Below the pieces are notes generated by a model. The model made no database searches, was not told the DNA's origin, and was given only the letters and a program-made list of their open reading frames with translations. A stretch of 64,000 nucleotides of DNA from Cladopsammia gracilis (taxonomy: Eukaryota; Cnidaria; Anthozoa; Scleractinia; Dendrophylliidae), in assembly GCA_022457155.1 (NCBI GenBank), contig JAJGOT010000017.1, positions 1,636,501 to 1,700,500 of the forward strand, given 5' to 3'. This document shows positions 45,460 through 55,965 of the stretch, piece after piece (the first letter of the stretch is position 1; each line of letters begins with the position of its first letter). The position numbers and the translations under genes are program-made.

Positions 45460-48400
45460 ATGTTAGTGCTATTTGAAACGCCTGCAGGCTATGCAGTTTT
45501 CAAGGTAAGTTTATGGCTGTTGCATGGGAAGATCGAGTTGATTTCTAATCGTATTTCGTCGATTGCTTTGCAAACTTCATAAAATCGTTTATAACTCTGC
45601 TTTATCTTAATCAGCTTCTAGATGAGAAGAAACTGCAGAAAATTGATAACCTATACAAGGATTTCGAGACACCAGATGGTGCTAGTAAAGTGTAAGTATC
45701 CTAGCAAATCTTGGTTTTGTTTGGACAGTATTATATGAGCTATTATTATTTAGCTAAGCCTAGCCTGCGAGCGGGCTCACATGTTTGGGGTATCGCGCGA
45801 GAAATCCATTACAGTACTGTAGCCTTATCTAATCATTGATTATAGATTTCTCTAATCTTGGATTACATGTATGTGTTGCAGAGTAAAGCTGAAGCACTTT
45901 GAAAAATTTAATGACACAACTGAAGCCTTGGCAGGTAGGTACTACCATTTGCGTTCATCCTTGAAGCGTGACGAATTTAGCGCGAAGTTTTACTTTTCAA
46001 ACGTTGAAGGTTTTGTCGGTTATGTGTCACTTTTGACCAATGAAACGTTGACGGTTAAGTCGTGAAATTTACAACGTTTGTGGCGCCATACTCCATCGCT
46101 TATAATTCTGTCAATGATGGAGCATTTGAAATCTTGACCAAGAGCGACTCCTGGACGATAACTCCTTCCAAACTTGTTAACTTTTCTCGTCTCCATGAAA
46201 AAACAACAACGAACGAGCAGAGACTTTCGTTGGGGCGGTCGTGCAAAAGCTGAAAACTTACATATCACGTGAACAAAACATGTTCGTATGGCGCCACAAA
46301 CGTTGTAAATTTCACGACTTAACCGTCAACGTTTCATTGGTCAAAAGTGACACATAACCGACAAAACCTTCAACGTTTGAAAAGTAAAACTTCGCGCTAA
46401 ATTCGTCATGCTTCAAGGATGAACGCAAATGGTAGTAAAGAAACAGTTGAAATCTCACGTGGAGCTCATGTTACAGTTGAAGCTCACCTCGAGGTAGGCT
46501 GCTTCCCGCTGTTCGGGAAATGAGCCCGCGCTCCCCCCCCCCCCCCCCGAAAAGACGGCTGGACGCATGAACACCATTATTGTTAATTTCCTCCAATCTG
46601 AAGCTTGCCTGCTCAAATCAAGCAGGCGAATAAATTATTTTTCTAGCGCATAATTTCAACATGGCAGATGCAAAGGAGTTGTTTGATTTGGCTTGCAATC
46701 ATGTTGCAGAGAGATTCAAACTTGTAAATCTCTCAGTTTTACAATGGAAAGCGCTGGAAAAGCTGGTTGACGGTGAAGATTTGTTCATTATTCAACCTTC
46801 GAGATCAGGAAAGTCCCTTATTTTCCATTCCGTACCGATGATTTTCGATATTGTGAAAGTGACGAGTTTTAAGTCCATTGTTGTCGTTATTTCACCGCTG
46901 ACTTTGCTATGGAAGATCAAGTAAAATTGTGCAGTTCCAGAAAATATCCATACTCTCCCCACAGAAGGTTTTTTGTTTAGCACCCCCAATCCCCCCAGGA
47001 AATTCCAGTTGGGCTTCATACTTTGCTTCTAAAATGTTGGCTTTTAAGAACCCCCTTCCCCTAGGAATATCCACTGACCTTCCATGGGGTGGATATGGAT
47101 TTTTCTGGAACGACACATTCCTAAACGCAAAAAAATGCCCAGTCCAAAGAAGAAAGAAAAAAGGAAAACAATGCCAACAAAAAGAAAAAAGAGAAGAAGA
47201 AGAGGAAAAAAACTGTCCTGAGCTGGACTTCAACTCGCGCCTCCTGACTCCACTTTTGGACACTAAACCACTTGACCACTGAGGAACAAATGTGACCCAT
47301 AGGGGCTCATGAGAAGTGTGGGGTATGAAGAGGAGTCACCCTGCATCTCATAGTAAGGTCTTCCAAACCAAAGTTCTGTATTGTGAAAAAAATATATTAT
47401 CATGCATGTTCTTTCCTCAAACTGCACTTGCTGCAAAAATGAGGTACATTACCACTCTTCCAAGTAGACCACAACACCCACAAATATTTTGGCTGCTTTA
47501 ATAAGAGTAATGATCATGATGCTATGATGCATCAGATGCATCACATGTTTGTATCACATGTTGGCATTGTTTTGTGCCATGTGTTGAGTTTAAACACTGT
47601 GCAAAGACGGTGCGATCAGCACTGCAAAAAGGCTTGTCACATGGGACAGGCAAATGTACTCTATGATGCAGGCAAATGTACCATGTGTTGCATTTGAAAT
47701 AGACTCACTGCATCATGATTGTTTCTCTGGAGGAGACCATAAAATATCTGGGTGTTGCTGTTTACTAGGAAGAGTAGTAAAGCCTGGTTTTCACAGTGAG
47801 GCAACTTACTTTGCTCAAAATGAAGCCTTGAACTGTATTGAATTGGTGCATTTGAAATCTGGCAAATATACAGTCTGGTACTGTAAGGGGCTTGAATAGA
47901 ATCAGAGACGAGAAAACTGATAACAATAAAAAATATATTCCGAAACTCTCATTGAGAATCATGGTTTTTCTTTTTTTCTCCACATTTGACCCTCAGCTGC
48001 AACAGCTACTGTGGAAGGGAAAATGAGTAAAAGCCTCAAAAAGGTTTTGAAGAAAATTGTTGCTAAAGACATTCATCAAGAATTAGCTGTTGCCGATGCA
48101 AAGTTGGGTGGGGTAATCAAGGTAAAAAAATACTTGACCTGTTTCTGTTATGTTATATTAGGGGTTTACGATGCTGCACATGTATGCTATACTTACATTG
48201 TATACTATTGCCATTTGTCAAAGATTTTCATAAGTTTTGAAAACTTTCTGATGACCTCATTTCAATCATCCAATTCAAAGTTAAGCCAAGTGCAAAACTA
48301 TTCATATGAAAACATGTTTTATTTGCATTTGAATGAAAACTAATATTCAAATGAAAGCCTTTGGCACTCTGCAGTCAAAATGTTGTGATCTACATCTTCA

Positions 48401-51400
48401 GAGATGCCAACCTCTGGAGATTGAAAATAGGGAGATAATTCTGAGGGTGAAATGTTTTTGCGCCGAAGGCGTGGATCGAGCGACCTTTTTTTTTTGGTCG
48501 TGAGCATGTAGGGGGATCTGGAAAACTGCACTCTTGGGACCCGAAAAGCGTTTGTGAAGTTGATATGATGAAAGACCGCATTTGTTTTTGGATTTTGGGA
48601 AAATTTGGGTTAAAATCTTAGCCTATTGTAGAGAAAAGATCCAAAGTCGCTTTTATCCGGGAGATTTAGTGACCCATATGGGAAACCGGGAGATTCGTTC
48701 CGTATCCGGGAGACTCCGGGAGAGTTGGCATCTCTGCATCTTAAGTGATGACATCATGAGACAAATAATAAAGAAAGCCTACATCATATCAGACTGCCAC
48801 CATGAACAACCATTTCTTTTTTTCATGATACAACCCTTTTATGTTTTTACAAACTTTTTTATTAAACAGGAAAAGCTCAGTTTGAACTGTGTATCAAGTT
48901 CAGCAGTACAAGAACTTATGCGTGGCATCAGACTCCAGTTAAACAGCCTTATTACAGGTAATCAAAGCAATAAAGCAATGTCCATTAAATAGGTTTCATT
49001 GGCTTAATTAGTGAGTTTGCAGAATTGTACATCTCTCATTTCCTCAACCTTCTATGTAGACATTCTTTGGGCTCAGCAGGGCGTGAAAAAAACCTAAAAT
49101 TTAAACTTGCCTGCAAGCGAGGTTGCCTATTTACCAAGTTAGGATTTTGAGTTGGATTTTTGAGTTAGGATTTTTTTGGCAGGGTTTCCATTTCAATGGT
49201 TTAACGTACTTTGTCAGCGGTGTTGCACATCGTCTTGAGGTCTTTTCAAGGTCTTGCAAGATGGAGGAGGATAGCAGATCGGTAATGGCAATCTTGTTTA
49301 CAGCATTTTGATTGACAGTGTGCTTCGAGCAAGTTGGAAGTTGCGTGAGCAAGTTGCAACTTTCGCGAGCAAGTTCCTATTTCAAACTTGTTGTCATTTG
49401 CCGGATTTCTGAATTGAAAGTACTTGGTTTGGGGTTACCTTGCAGTATTCCATAAACTCTACGATGTCAGGAGTAGAAACTGTTCGTTCCTTCCATCCAG
49501 GTTTACCGGGAAAATACGTCCCGTGTTGTAAAAATCTGAATGCTTTTAGCTATGAATTATTCATTAAATTTTGAGTGTCTTTTCATTTGCGTGTCAAATC
49601 GGCCAGGGTTTCAACCATTAAAATCTTTTGTAAAATAATGTTTGATTTCAAGAGAATTATACGCCAGACAAAACCTGTATGTGATCTCAGAAATGTTACC
49701 TGGTTATAATTTTGTTTTCAGACTGGCACTTGATATATCCAGAGTTAAAGGGGCTATGTCGCGAAGTGTCACGCAACGCTTACGCCATCGCTGCGGAAAT
49801 CAGGCACAATCCATTCAATTCTGGGGAGCGGAGTGCTCCAAAATGTCTCAAATTGTTAATTCACACATGTAAATAATCTATTTGTCGTGATTTAGTTTCG
49901 GATATTTTCCCGATTTTGGAACCGAATGGCTCAATATCTCAATCACTAAAAGTACGTAGTGGAAATGGACGAATGTTCTTTTCTGGACCAAGTTAGTTGT
50001 TGGGTCTCTTTGGAATCAAGCAAGAAGTTATTGGATTTTCCTCGCTTCTAGCACTGTTCTGGTATGTTGTGAATGCTCTAACTTGATTTTGCTGTGGTTC
50101 TCTACGTGATTTAGGAAGCTTTCAACTAAATACCGACGTCGCTCCTTCGCGATGTTCTACAGAGCGATTTGCTATATATATGTCTTGTAGGAATAATTCA
50201 CTGACCAGCGGCGCCAGGCGAATGCAGATTAATTTTCATGTAGCCGGCGGGCCCATCTAAAAATTCAACTGAATCGTCCTTTATGTCTCATTGCAAGAAT
50301 TAGAATTGATTTTTTGGGACAATTTTGATCTTTGTATCTTTCAAAATAGTTCTTCCTAGTTCCCGAGGGTTAATACTATCTGATAGTTGAGCGTTATGAA
50401 AAAAATTTGTTTGTCTCGACAAAAATAGCACGCTTCAGTATTAAAACATAGTCGGCTTAGAAAATTTCGCTTTGTAATTTGTTATTACCACAGACAAACC
50501 TAACATTTTATGGTTTTTATATTAGCTTGAGAGAGAGAGAGAGAGAGAGCAATGAAAATTTATGGACTTCATTCAAAACAGATCAACTACGGCAGCTAGA
50601 ACTCTTCGCGTACGTGAACTAGCTTGACCTTGAGATCACTTGCGCTTGTTTTTATAAATCCCTTTAAAGCATTGAAAGCACACTACTTCCGTAGAAGAGA
50701 GAAAAATAAGACAACTTTTGGGTTGATTCCACAGCAATCAGTACCGGTGAAGAACCTTAGTCCATGCTCAACTGATTATTATAAGCTAAATGCAACTTCT
50801 AGACATTGAGATACTGACATGTACTGAGGCATAATGATTACGGAATCCAGGAAATAACCGAAATGAAATCAAGACAAATATACTATTTATGTGTGGGGAA
50901 AATCTTGAGACCTTTCGGAGTACACAGCAGAATTGAAGGATTTTGCCCGATTCCACGGTGATAGCGTGAATTTGTTTGATATCAGCCCGATGTTTTTGCC
51001 TGCGTGACATATCTCACGACGGGCCTTGCACGACTCCTGCAGTTCGCAAATAAATTCTAAAGCCCTCATAGCTTAACCTTTACTAGAATGTCTTTTAGGG
51101 ATTTTCCTTTGCGAAAATTATGATATGAGGGGAGGCTCCTTAAAGATTTCTCTCAGATGTGGTTGATAATAAGCCATTACCCCATGAGTATGTCCTTTTA
51201 TAGTCTTGGCAACGCCGGGTGGTATTGCGTTACAAAGGGCAGTATTTTCTTACGTGCATTAATGTTTTTCTGTTCTAGTGACGTTTTTCTATTGGAGAAT
51301 TATTTGACCTCTGAGAGGTGTTTTTCCACAGTCCTAGCTGGGTAACTGGTGGTTCCCAGCTTGACTTAGGGACGGACCATTTAATTTTTGTTGGGGGGGG

Positions 51401-52981
51401 GGGGGGGAGGGGGGGCAATTTCTTCTGAGCATGAATTTTTTTTTTCCAGCATCACTATTTGCAAGAATTTTTTTTACCTTAATGCTTGAATTTTTTTTCA
51501 CGTGCTTTCTTGTGCACGATTTTTTTTCTCAAATTTCTTCTGCAGGAATTTTTTTTGGTAATTGCCCAACCCCCACACAAAAATTAAATGGTTTGTCCCT
51601 TATTAAACGTGGAAAGGTGAGGTTCTTTCTCTTCCCCGCGAAATATGTATTGAAGGCGCATAAGTCTAGCAAATAGATTAAAATCTGCGAGTGCTGGCGC
51701 CTTATAAGGTTTTCTCTTAAACCACAGGCGGGATAGTAAAGTAATTTGCTCATCTGTCAGTTGTTCATTTGACAGGTTTTTGATATGTTGCTTGCGTGAC
51801 TCAACGGCATTAAGAAAACGTTTTCTATTTTTGTCTTTTCTCCACTCTTTTCTTTTGCAGCATTTAACCGCAAACTAGCCGATTCGTTGCAGCTGGATTA
51901 CTAGTAACCGTCTCGAAAAAAACAACTCTACATCCTTACTTGAAAATCCAACTCGAAATCCAACTCGAAATCCAACTTGAAATCCTAACTAAAAAAACAA
52001 CTCGTAATCCTATAAACTCGGAAGTTAGTTTGTCTCCCTGCAAGCAAGTCTTACATTGTAAGTTTAACTTGCCCAGACAAGTCTTTATAAACTGTTACAT
52101 AACCCATTGACACCTGAACCGCCTGAAACTGCCCGTACAAGACTCCACTGCTTTAAAAAATTGCAACTTTCTCAATCGTGCAAACATTGCCTTAACTAGC
52201 AGTTGTGAGCATTGACTAGAAAGTCCCTCAAATTGAGATACCCAATAAACACAAAAAAGTCAGCGATTTTTGCAGAATATCAGCATTTGAATTTGGACAG
52301 TAACAAAAATGACCATTTTTAACGTCATAGAAAAACAACAAAAATCATGTTTTTGCCTTCTGTTTTTTTATTGAAATCATCGTTGCAAACCCAAAAGTCA
52401 ACATTCACAGCAAAATTCATTCCTAGTGAAGTGATTTTTTTGCTTTCATTCATTGCCCGGGCCAAGCAAGCTAAATGGAAACGTCACAATGACGTTTCCA
52501 GTAAACTCGAGCCTTCAGTGTTTTAGAACAGCAGCACTTTCAATGGTAACTTTAAATATGGAGTCACGAAATCCTATGGGCCATGTGTATGCAGAAAACC
52601 GCTCAAAAACGTAAAAATTCTCAGGTGTCAATGGGTTAAGGTTAGTTCAAAGGCAGCTTGTCCATATCCTTGCCCATTGGGCAAGTGAGTGGGGAAAGTG
52701 ACTTGCCCGACACAAAAATCGTCTTGTCCCAGATGACTGGACGGGACTGTTATTGAGCCTTGCTCTGGTCATGCAGTATTATTTTTTCCCGTCACTCTTG
52801 GATTAAGAAGTGTGTGATGAGCCCAAAGGACATAAAGATACATCTTATAGCACGCCTTTTCTTTTTTTGTTTATGTTCTGTTAATTGCTGAGACAGATAA
52901 AGCTGCATGCTTGTTTTTTTTCTTCATTGTAGGTCTCCCTGATAAGGAAATGAGTGCAATGGCATTGGGATTGGCTCACAG
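45460..52981 (+). CDS. NOP58: Nucleolar protein 58, box C/D snoRNP core (3' end beyond window)
   Basis: Scaffold of box C/D snoRNPs that guide rRNA 2'-O-methylation in the nucleolus. Six exons join in phase: 45460-45504, 45615-45691, 45882-45934, 47997-48121, 48870-48957 and 52933-52981. Start codon context is ATCATGTTAGTG. The product opens MLVLFETPAGYAVFKLLDEK, followed by VKLKHFEKFNDTTEALAA, KSLKKVLKKIV, AVADAKLGGVIKEKLSLNCV, VQELMRGIRLQL and MSAMALGLAH: the NOP5N domain and the start of the NOP domain in family order. The last visible exon ends in phase 2, and the downstream intron runs at least 11 kb to the window end. Exons for the coiled-coil and the Nop core domain were searched for by eye up to 64000 and not found. 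I saw no convincing box C/D snoRNA in its introns. Confidence 0.95.
45942..46436. mobile_element. 495-bp hairpin MITE with 150-bp near-perfect arms
   Basis: Arms 45942-46091 and 46286-46436 are inverted copies with only about one or two differences, starting CTACCATTTGCGTTCATCCT. Flanked by TA (45940-45941, 46437-46438). It sits in NOP58 intron 3 and its left TA overlaps intron position +6. Confidence 0.9.
46535..46551. repeat. C homopolymer
   Basis: About 17 C residues followed by GAAAAGACGG. Probably the terminus of a G/C-tract element; the other end is not seen. Confidence 0.5.
46661..46934 (+). pseudogene. RecQ-like helicase N-terminal fragment in NOP58 intron 3
   Basis: Starts MADAKELFDLACNHVAERF, then LSVLQWKALEKLVDGEDLFI, a Walker A with two changes (QPSRSGKSLIF where PTGFGKSLIF is usual), and IVVVISPLTLL. 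One base is missing after LTLL; reading on in the next frame gives MEDQVK, the normal continuation of motif Ia. A MITE begins at 46935, and no later helicase motif follows it. It is the same general family as the fragment at 3519-3818 but a separate, more decayed copy. Confidence 0.75.
46935..47110. mobile_element. 176-bp MITE
   Basis: The ends TTCCAGAAAATATCCATAC and GTGGATATGGATTTTTCTGGAA are inverted. One end of the same family lies at 13630-13660. No TSD could be assigned. Confidence 0.65.
47216..47285 (-). ncRNA. tRNA-derived SINE-like head (degenerate)
   Basis: The minus strand reads CTCAGTGGTCAAGTGGTTTA (A-box-like), then GCGCGAGTTGAAGTCCAG (weak B-box), with a run of T about 12 nt further on. 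The overall order resembles a tRNA gene, but the T-arm does not pair properly. Best seen as a SINE or tRNA pseudogene. Confidence 0.3.
48399..48736. mobile_element. 338-bp MITE with 6-bp TSD
   Basis: CAGAGATGCCAACCTCTGGA and its inverse at the right end (GAGTTGGCATCTCTG), flanked by CATCTT on both sides (48393-48398, 48737-48742). It is in NOP58 intron 4, about 130 bp before exon 5. Confidence 0.8.
49104..52050. mobile_element. ~2.9-kb element with repeat-rich inverted ends
   Basis: Left end: AACTTGCCTGCAAGCGAGG, then GTTAGGATTTTGAGTTGGAT units. Right end: inverted TCCAACTCGAAATCCAACTT units, then TCCCTGCAAGCAAGTC. It occupies most of NOP58 intron 5. No transposase; a second MITE (51369-51599) is nested inside. 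A (GA)n tract lies at 50527-50549. Ends are approximate. Confidence 0.55.
51369..51599. mobile_element. 231-bp Harbinger-type MITE
   Basis: GGGACGGACCATTTAATTTT and its inverse, flanked by TTA (51366-51368, 51600-51602). A G run lies next to the left end. A decayed relative is at 39300-39505. Confidence 0.8.
52103..52635 (+). mobile_element. piggyBac-type TTAA element, internally deleted copy
   Basis: 533 bp with CCCATTGACACCTGAACCGC and GTCAATGGG ends. TTAA on the right (52636-52639) and ATAA on the left (one mutation). The stretch GAGCCTTCAGTGTTTTAGAA at about 52509 is the uninterrupted equivalent of the Harbinger target at 25890. Confidence 0.8.
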
Positions 52982-53944
52982 GTACAATTGAAGGGCCCGG
53001 GCATAACCAACCTATGTTGCTTTTTGAGCGTTTTTACTTTTTTCTTGCTCAGATTTGCCTAATTTTATTGTACAACAAATAATATCACAAACCCTTAAGA
53101 AACTGGAGTTATTTCACCTGAAAAAAGCAGAGTTCTTGCCGTCTAGTGGTTGTTTACATTCAGTGCATAATTTCAAAGCCATTACAGCAGATTGGCCGTG
53201 AGAATATGCGACCGCAATACTCCTGACCGGCGCCAATGACAGGAACGAAAATACCGTTATTTACACACGCCTGGCTCTGGTGATTGAAGGACATCATTAA
53301 GTCCGGAAACCCGTAAGTCACTGGCACCTCTCAGAGAAACGAGTCGTGTCCCTTGTCGTACCTTGTATCTGAAGTGCTATTCAACGCTCGAGGTTGAAAT
53401 GGCCTTGGTGGACAAGACGAGCCGGCGGGAAAGTCTGAAATCACTTCGGATCGGAAAAGGGGCAGCGTTGTGGGTTATTTCCCATCCTGTGCTGTGGTCG
53501 AAATGCCCGATATCTGAAGTGCTTCCAGACTTATAATATTTTCCATATTTTGTTTGGCGGACATTAAGTTTTCATTTTGGCCATTGATATCCCGACATGC
53601 TTTGCGACAGTGGCAGATAGGTCGGCTTTGCGTGGTCAAGCGGGAGGTTGAAATACAGCTTTGGGCAGCTCAAAGTGAGTTCTTGCGGCCGGGTGAAATT
53701 TAGCAAAGGAGGTCCATAAGGATAAGGGAGATGGCGCGAATCTAAGTGGCTGACTATTGGTGATAAAAATGAAGCAATTTTGAGGGAATGAACTTTGGGA
53801 TTTATTTTTCTTGAGCGGGATTCAGCGATACGGATCCAAACTTGGCCATTTGAAGTGAAAAATCATCATAAAATCGAGACATTTGGGTAAACCTGGGGAG
53901 TCCTTTTTTCGAGCGGGATTCAGCGGGAGACATGCATATTGTTT

Positions 53945-55965
53945 TTATCTCGTTAATGCGCTTGCGCATTAAGCGAGATTTCGAAGTCGAGTACTAAAAA
54001 GGGACAAAAGTTGTTAACAAAATTTTGTGGACTTTTGTCCGGGGGGGTTTCTTGTTCCTTCTTTATAGAAGCTATATTAGGGCATTGAGGATATGGTTGG
54101 TTAAAGCGGTTAGGATTTCAAGAAGGGCGTCACATACTGCCACTAAAATGTTTGGTGAGCACCCCCGGACCTATTGTTAATTTCCCTAGGGTATTGGGAT
54201 GTCAGAACTTGTGACGAACTTGTCATATCTCACATTACGTTACCGCAAAGGTATTAGTCCTTCTTAAATTTCGATATCTCACGTTACCTATCAGTTTCAA
54301 TCATTTGTCGTAAAGCCATTATAGCTACTTTAAAAGGGTAAAAATAGGTTAAATGCGTTTTCTTGGGAAACGTAGTTTGAGAATTTCACGGTGTATTTTA
54401 CTAATGGAGAGGTTAAAAGAAAGTTAAATGGGACAGGAAAGTTTGTGTGTTAATATGAGCGGTATGGCAGAGCAAAATAGCATGAACTTTGCGTTTTTTT
54501 CTATTGAGTTGTGGTTACACACACCTTGGGTTTGGGGCCTTCCCAAGGGTTAATGGCTTGGGTTCGGTTTATCTCAGGTTTCATCTTACCCTTGGGGATG
54601 CGGTTACACAGTAAAAGACTCCCCAGGGTAAAATATAATAAGATATGAGTTCACTGACACTGCAGTTTACGCGCGAAAACGTACAGATCGACATGGATGA
54701 CACGAATCGAGATCTTGTAAGTTTAATTTCAGTCATTCTCCTGCTTATCATTTGATAAATATAACAATCCGGCATTTTTTTTTTGCGAGAAGACACCGAA
54801 GAAGACGCCTTCAACTACGCTATCTTCAAGGTTTGTCGGCGTTTTATTTACATTTAGGAGCTCGCCACGAACTTGCTCGTCGCTAAGGAGGGCTTGGGTA
54901 TTTCCACGACCACAGGATTGGTTTCAGCAACTTCTAAATAACAATACACTCTATCACTGGTGGAAAGAAAATTTTAGAGTTACAAGTAAGCGTGCAATTA
55001 ACCAAGCGTATCAGAGGTCAACTCAGCAGCAGGCGATTTCCTGTATTAGCTACGTTCTGCATTATGATTGGCCAAGCGGTTTGATTGTGCAATAGTATGG
55101 CAAACATGTCATAGTTGTGTTGATGTTTTGGCTTATAATGATGACGGTTGAATGGAATTGCGGCAAGCCTTCAATGGCTTAAATTTTTGCGTCTTTTGCG
55201 TACTGTTACATAATGAAACTGTAATAGCAATTATTAATTGTTTTAAAATAGCACAAAAGCGAAAGTACACGGGTCAGCCAATACTACAACACGTATGCTA
55301 CCGGTGCCAAGTGCAGGTTCAATCAAATTAGTTGCAACCTGTAGGTAAACGAACTTAAAATATTCACCTTTATACGGACTTCTATTTTATGAAAGGGGTC
55401 AATCCGGCAATTTTTATCTCGTTAATGCGCATGCGCATTAAGCGAGATTTCGAAATTACGAGATAAAAAAGGGGCAAAAGCTGTTAACAAATTTTTGTGG
55501 ACTTTTTTCCGGGGGGGGAGTTTCTTCTTTCTTCTTCATAGAAGCTATATTAGGGCATTGAGGATATGGTTGGTTAAAGCGGTTAGGATTTCAAGAAGGG
55601 CGTCACATACCGTCACTAAAATATTTGAGGAACACCCCCGGTCCTATTGTTAATTTCCCTAGGGTATTGGGATGTCAGAACTTGTGATGAACTTGTCATA
55701 TTTCACATTACGTCACCGCAAAGATATTAAAGTTCTTAGTTTCGATATCTCACGTTACGTATCAATATATCAAATTTTCAATCATTTGTCGTAAAGCCAT
55801 TCAAGCTGCTTTCGAGAATGGTAAAAATAGGTCAAATACGTTTTCTTGGGAAACGTAGTTTGAGAATTTCACGGTCTATTTTTACGAATGGAGACGTTAT
55901 TGGATGGGAAAGTTTGTGTTTTAATATGAGCGATATGGCAGAGCAAAATAGCATGAACTTTGCGT
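53945..55965 (+). repeat. Direct duplication of ~560 bp, 1.47 kb apart
   Basis: Copies at about 53945-54505 and 55416-55965 share, in order, TTTTTATCTCGTTAATGCGC, ATATTAGGGCATTGAGGATA, GTTAATTTCCCTAGGGTATT and TTCTTGGGAAACGTAGTTTG, at roughly 90% identity by eye. The second copy contains the 20-bp palindrome TTAATGCGCATGCGCATTAA. Neither has LTR-type TG...CA ends. They may be a tandem duplication of a repeat. Confidence 0.7.

Noticed and set aside
47654..47899. 81-codon frame in NOP58 intron 3
   Set aside because: No family match, no splice role, and NOP58 exon 4 follows in phase without it.
48249..48300. Box C/D snoRNA in NOP58 intron 4 (CTGATGA at 48249; GTGATGA at 48744)
   Set aside because: No matching D box (CTGA) and no terminal stem at a suitable distance for either C box.
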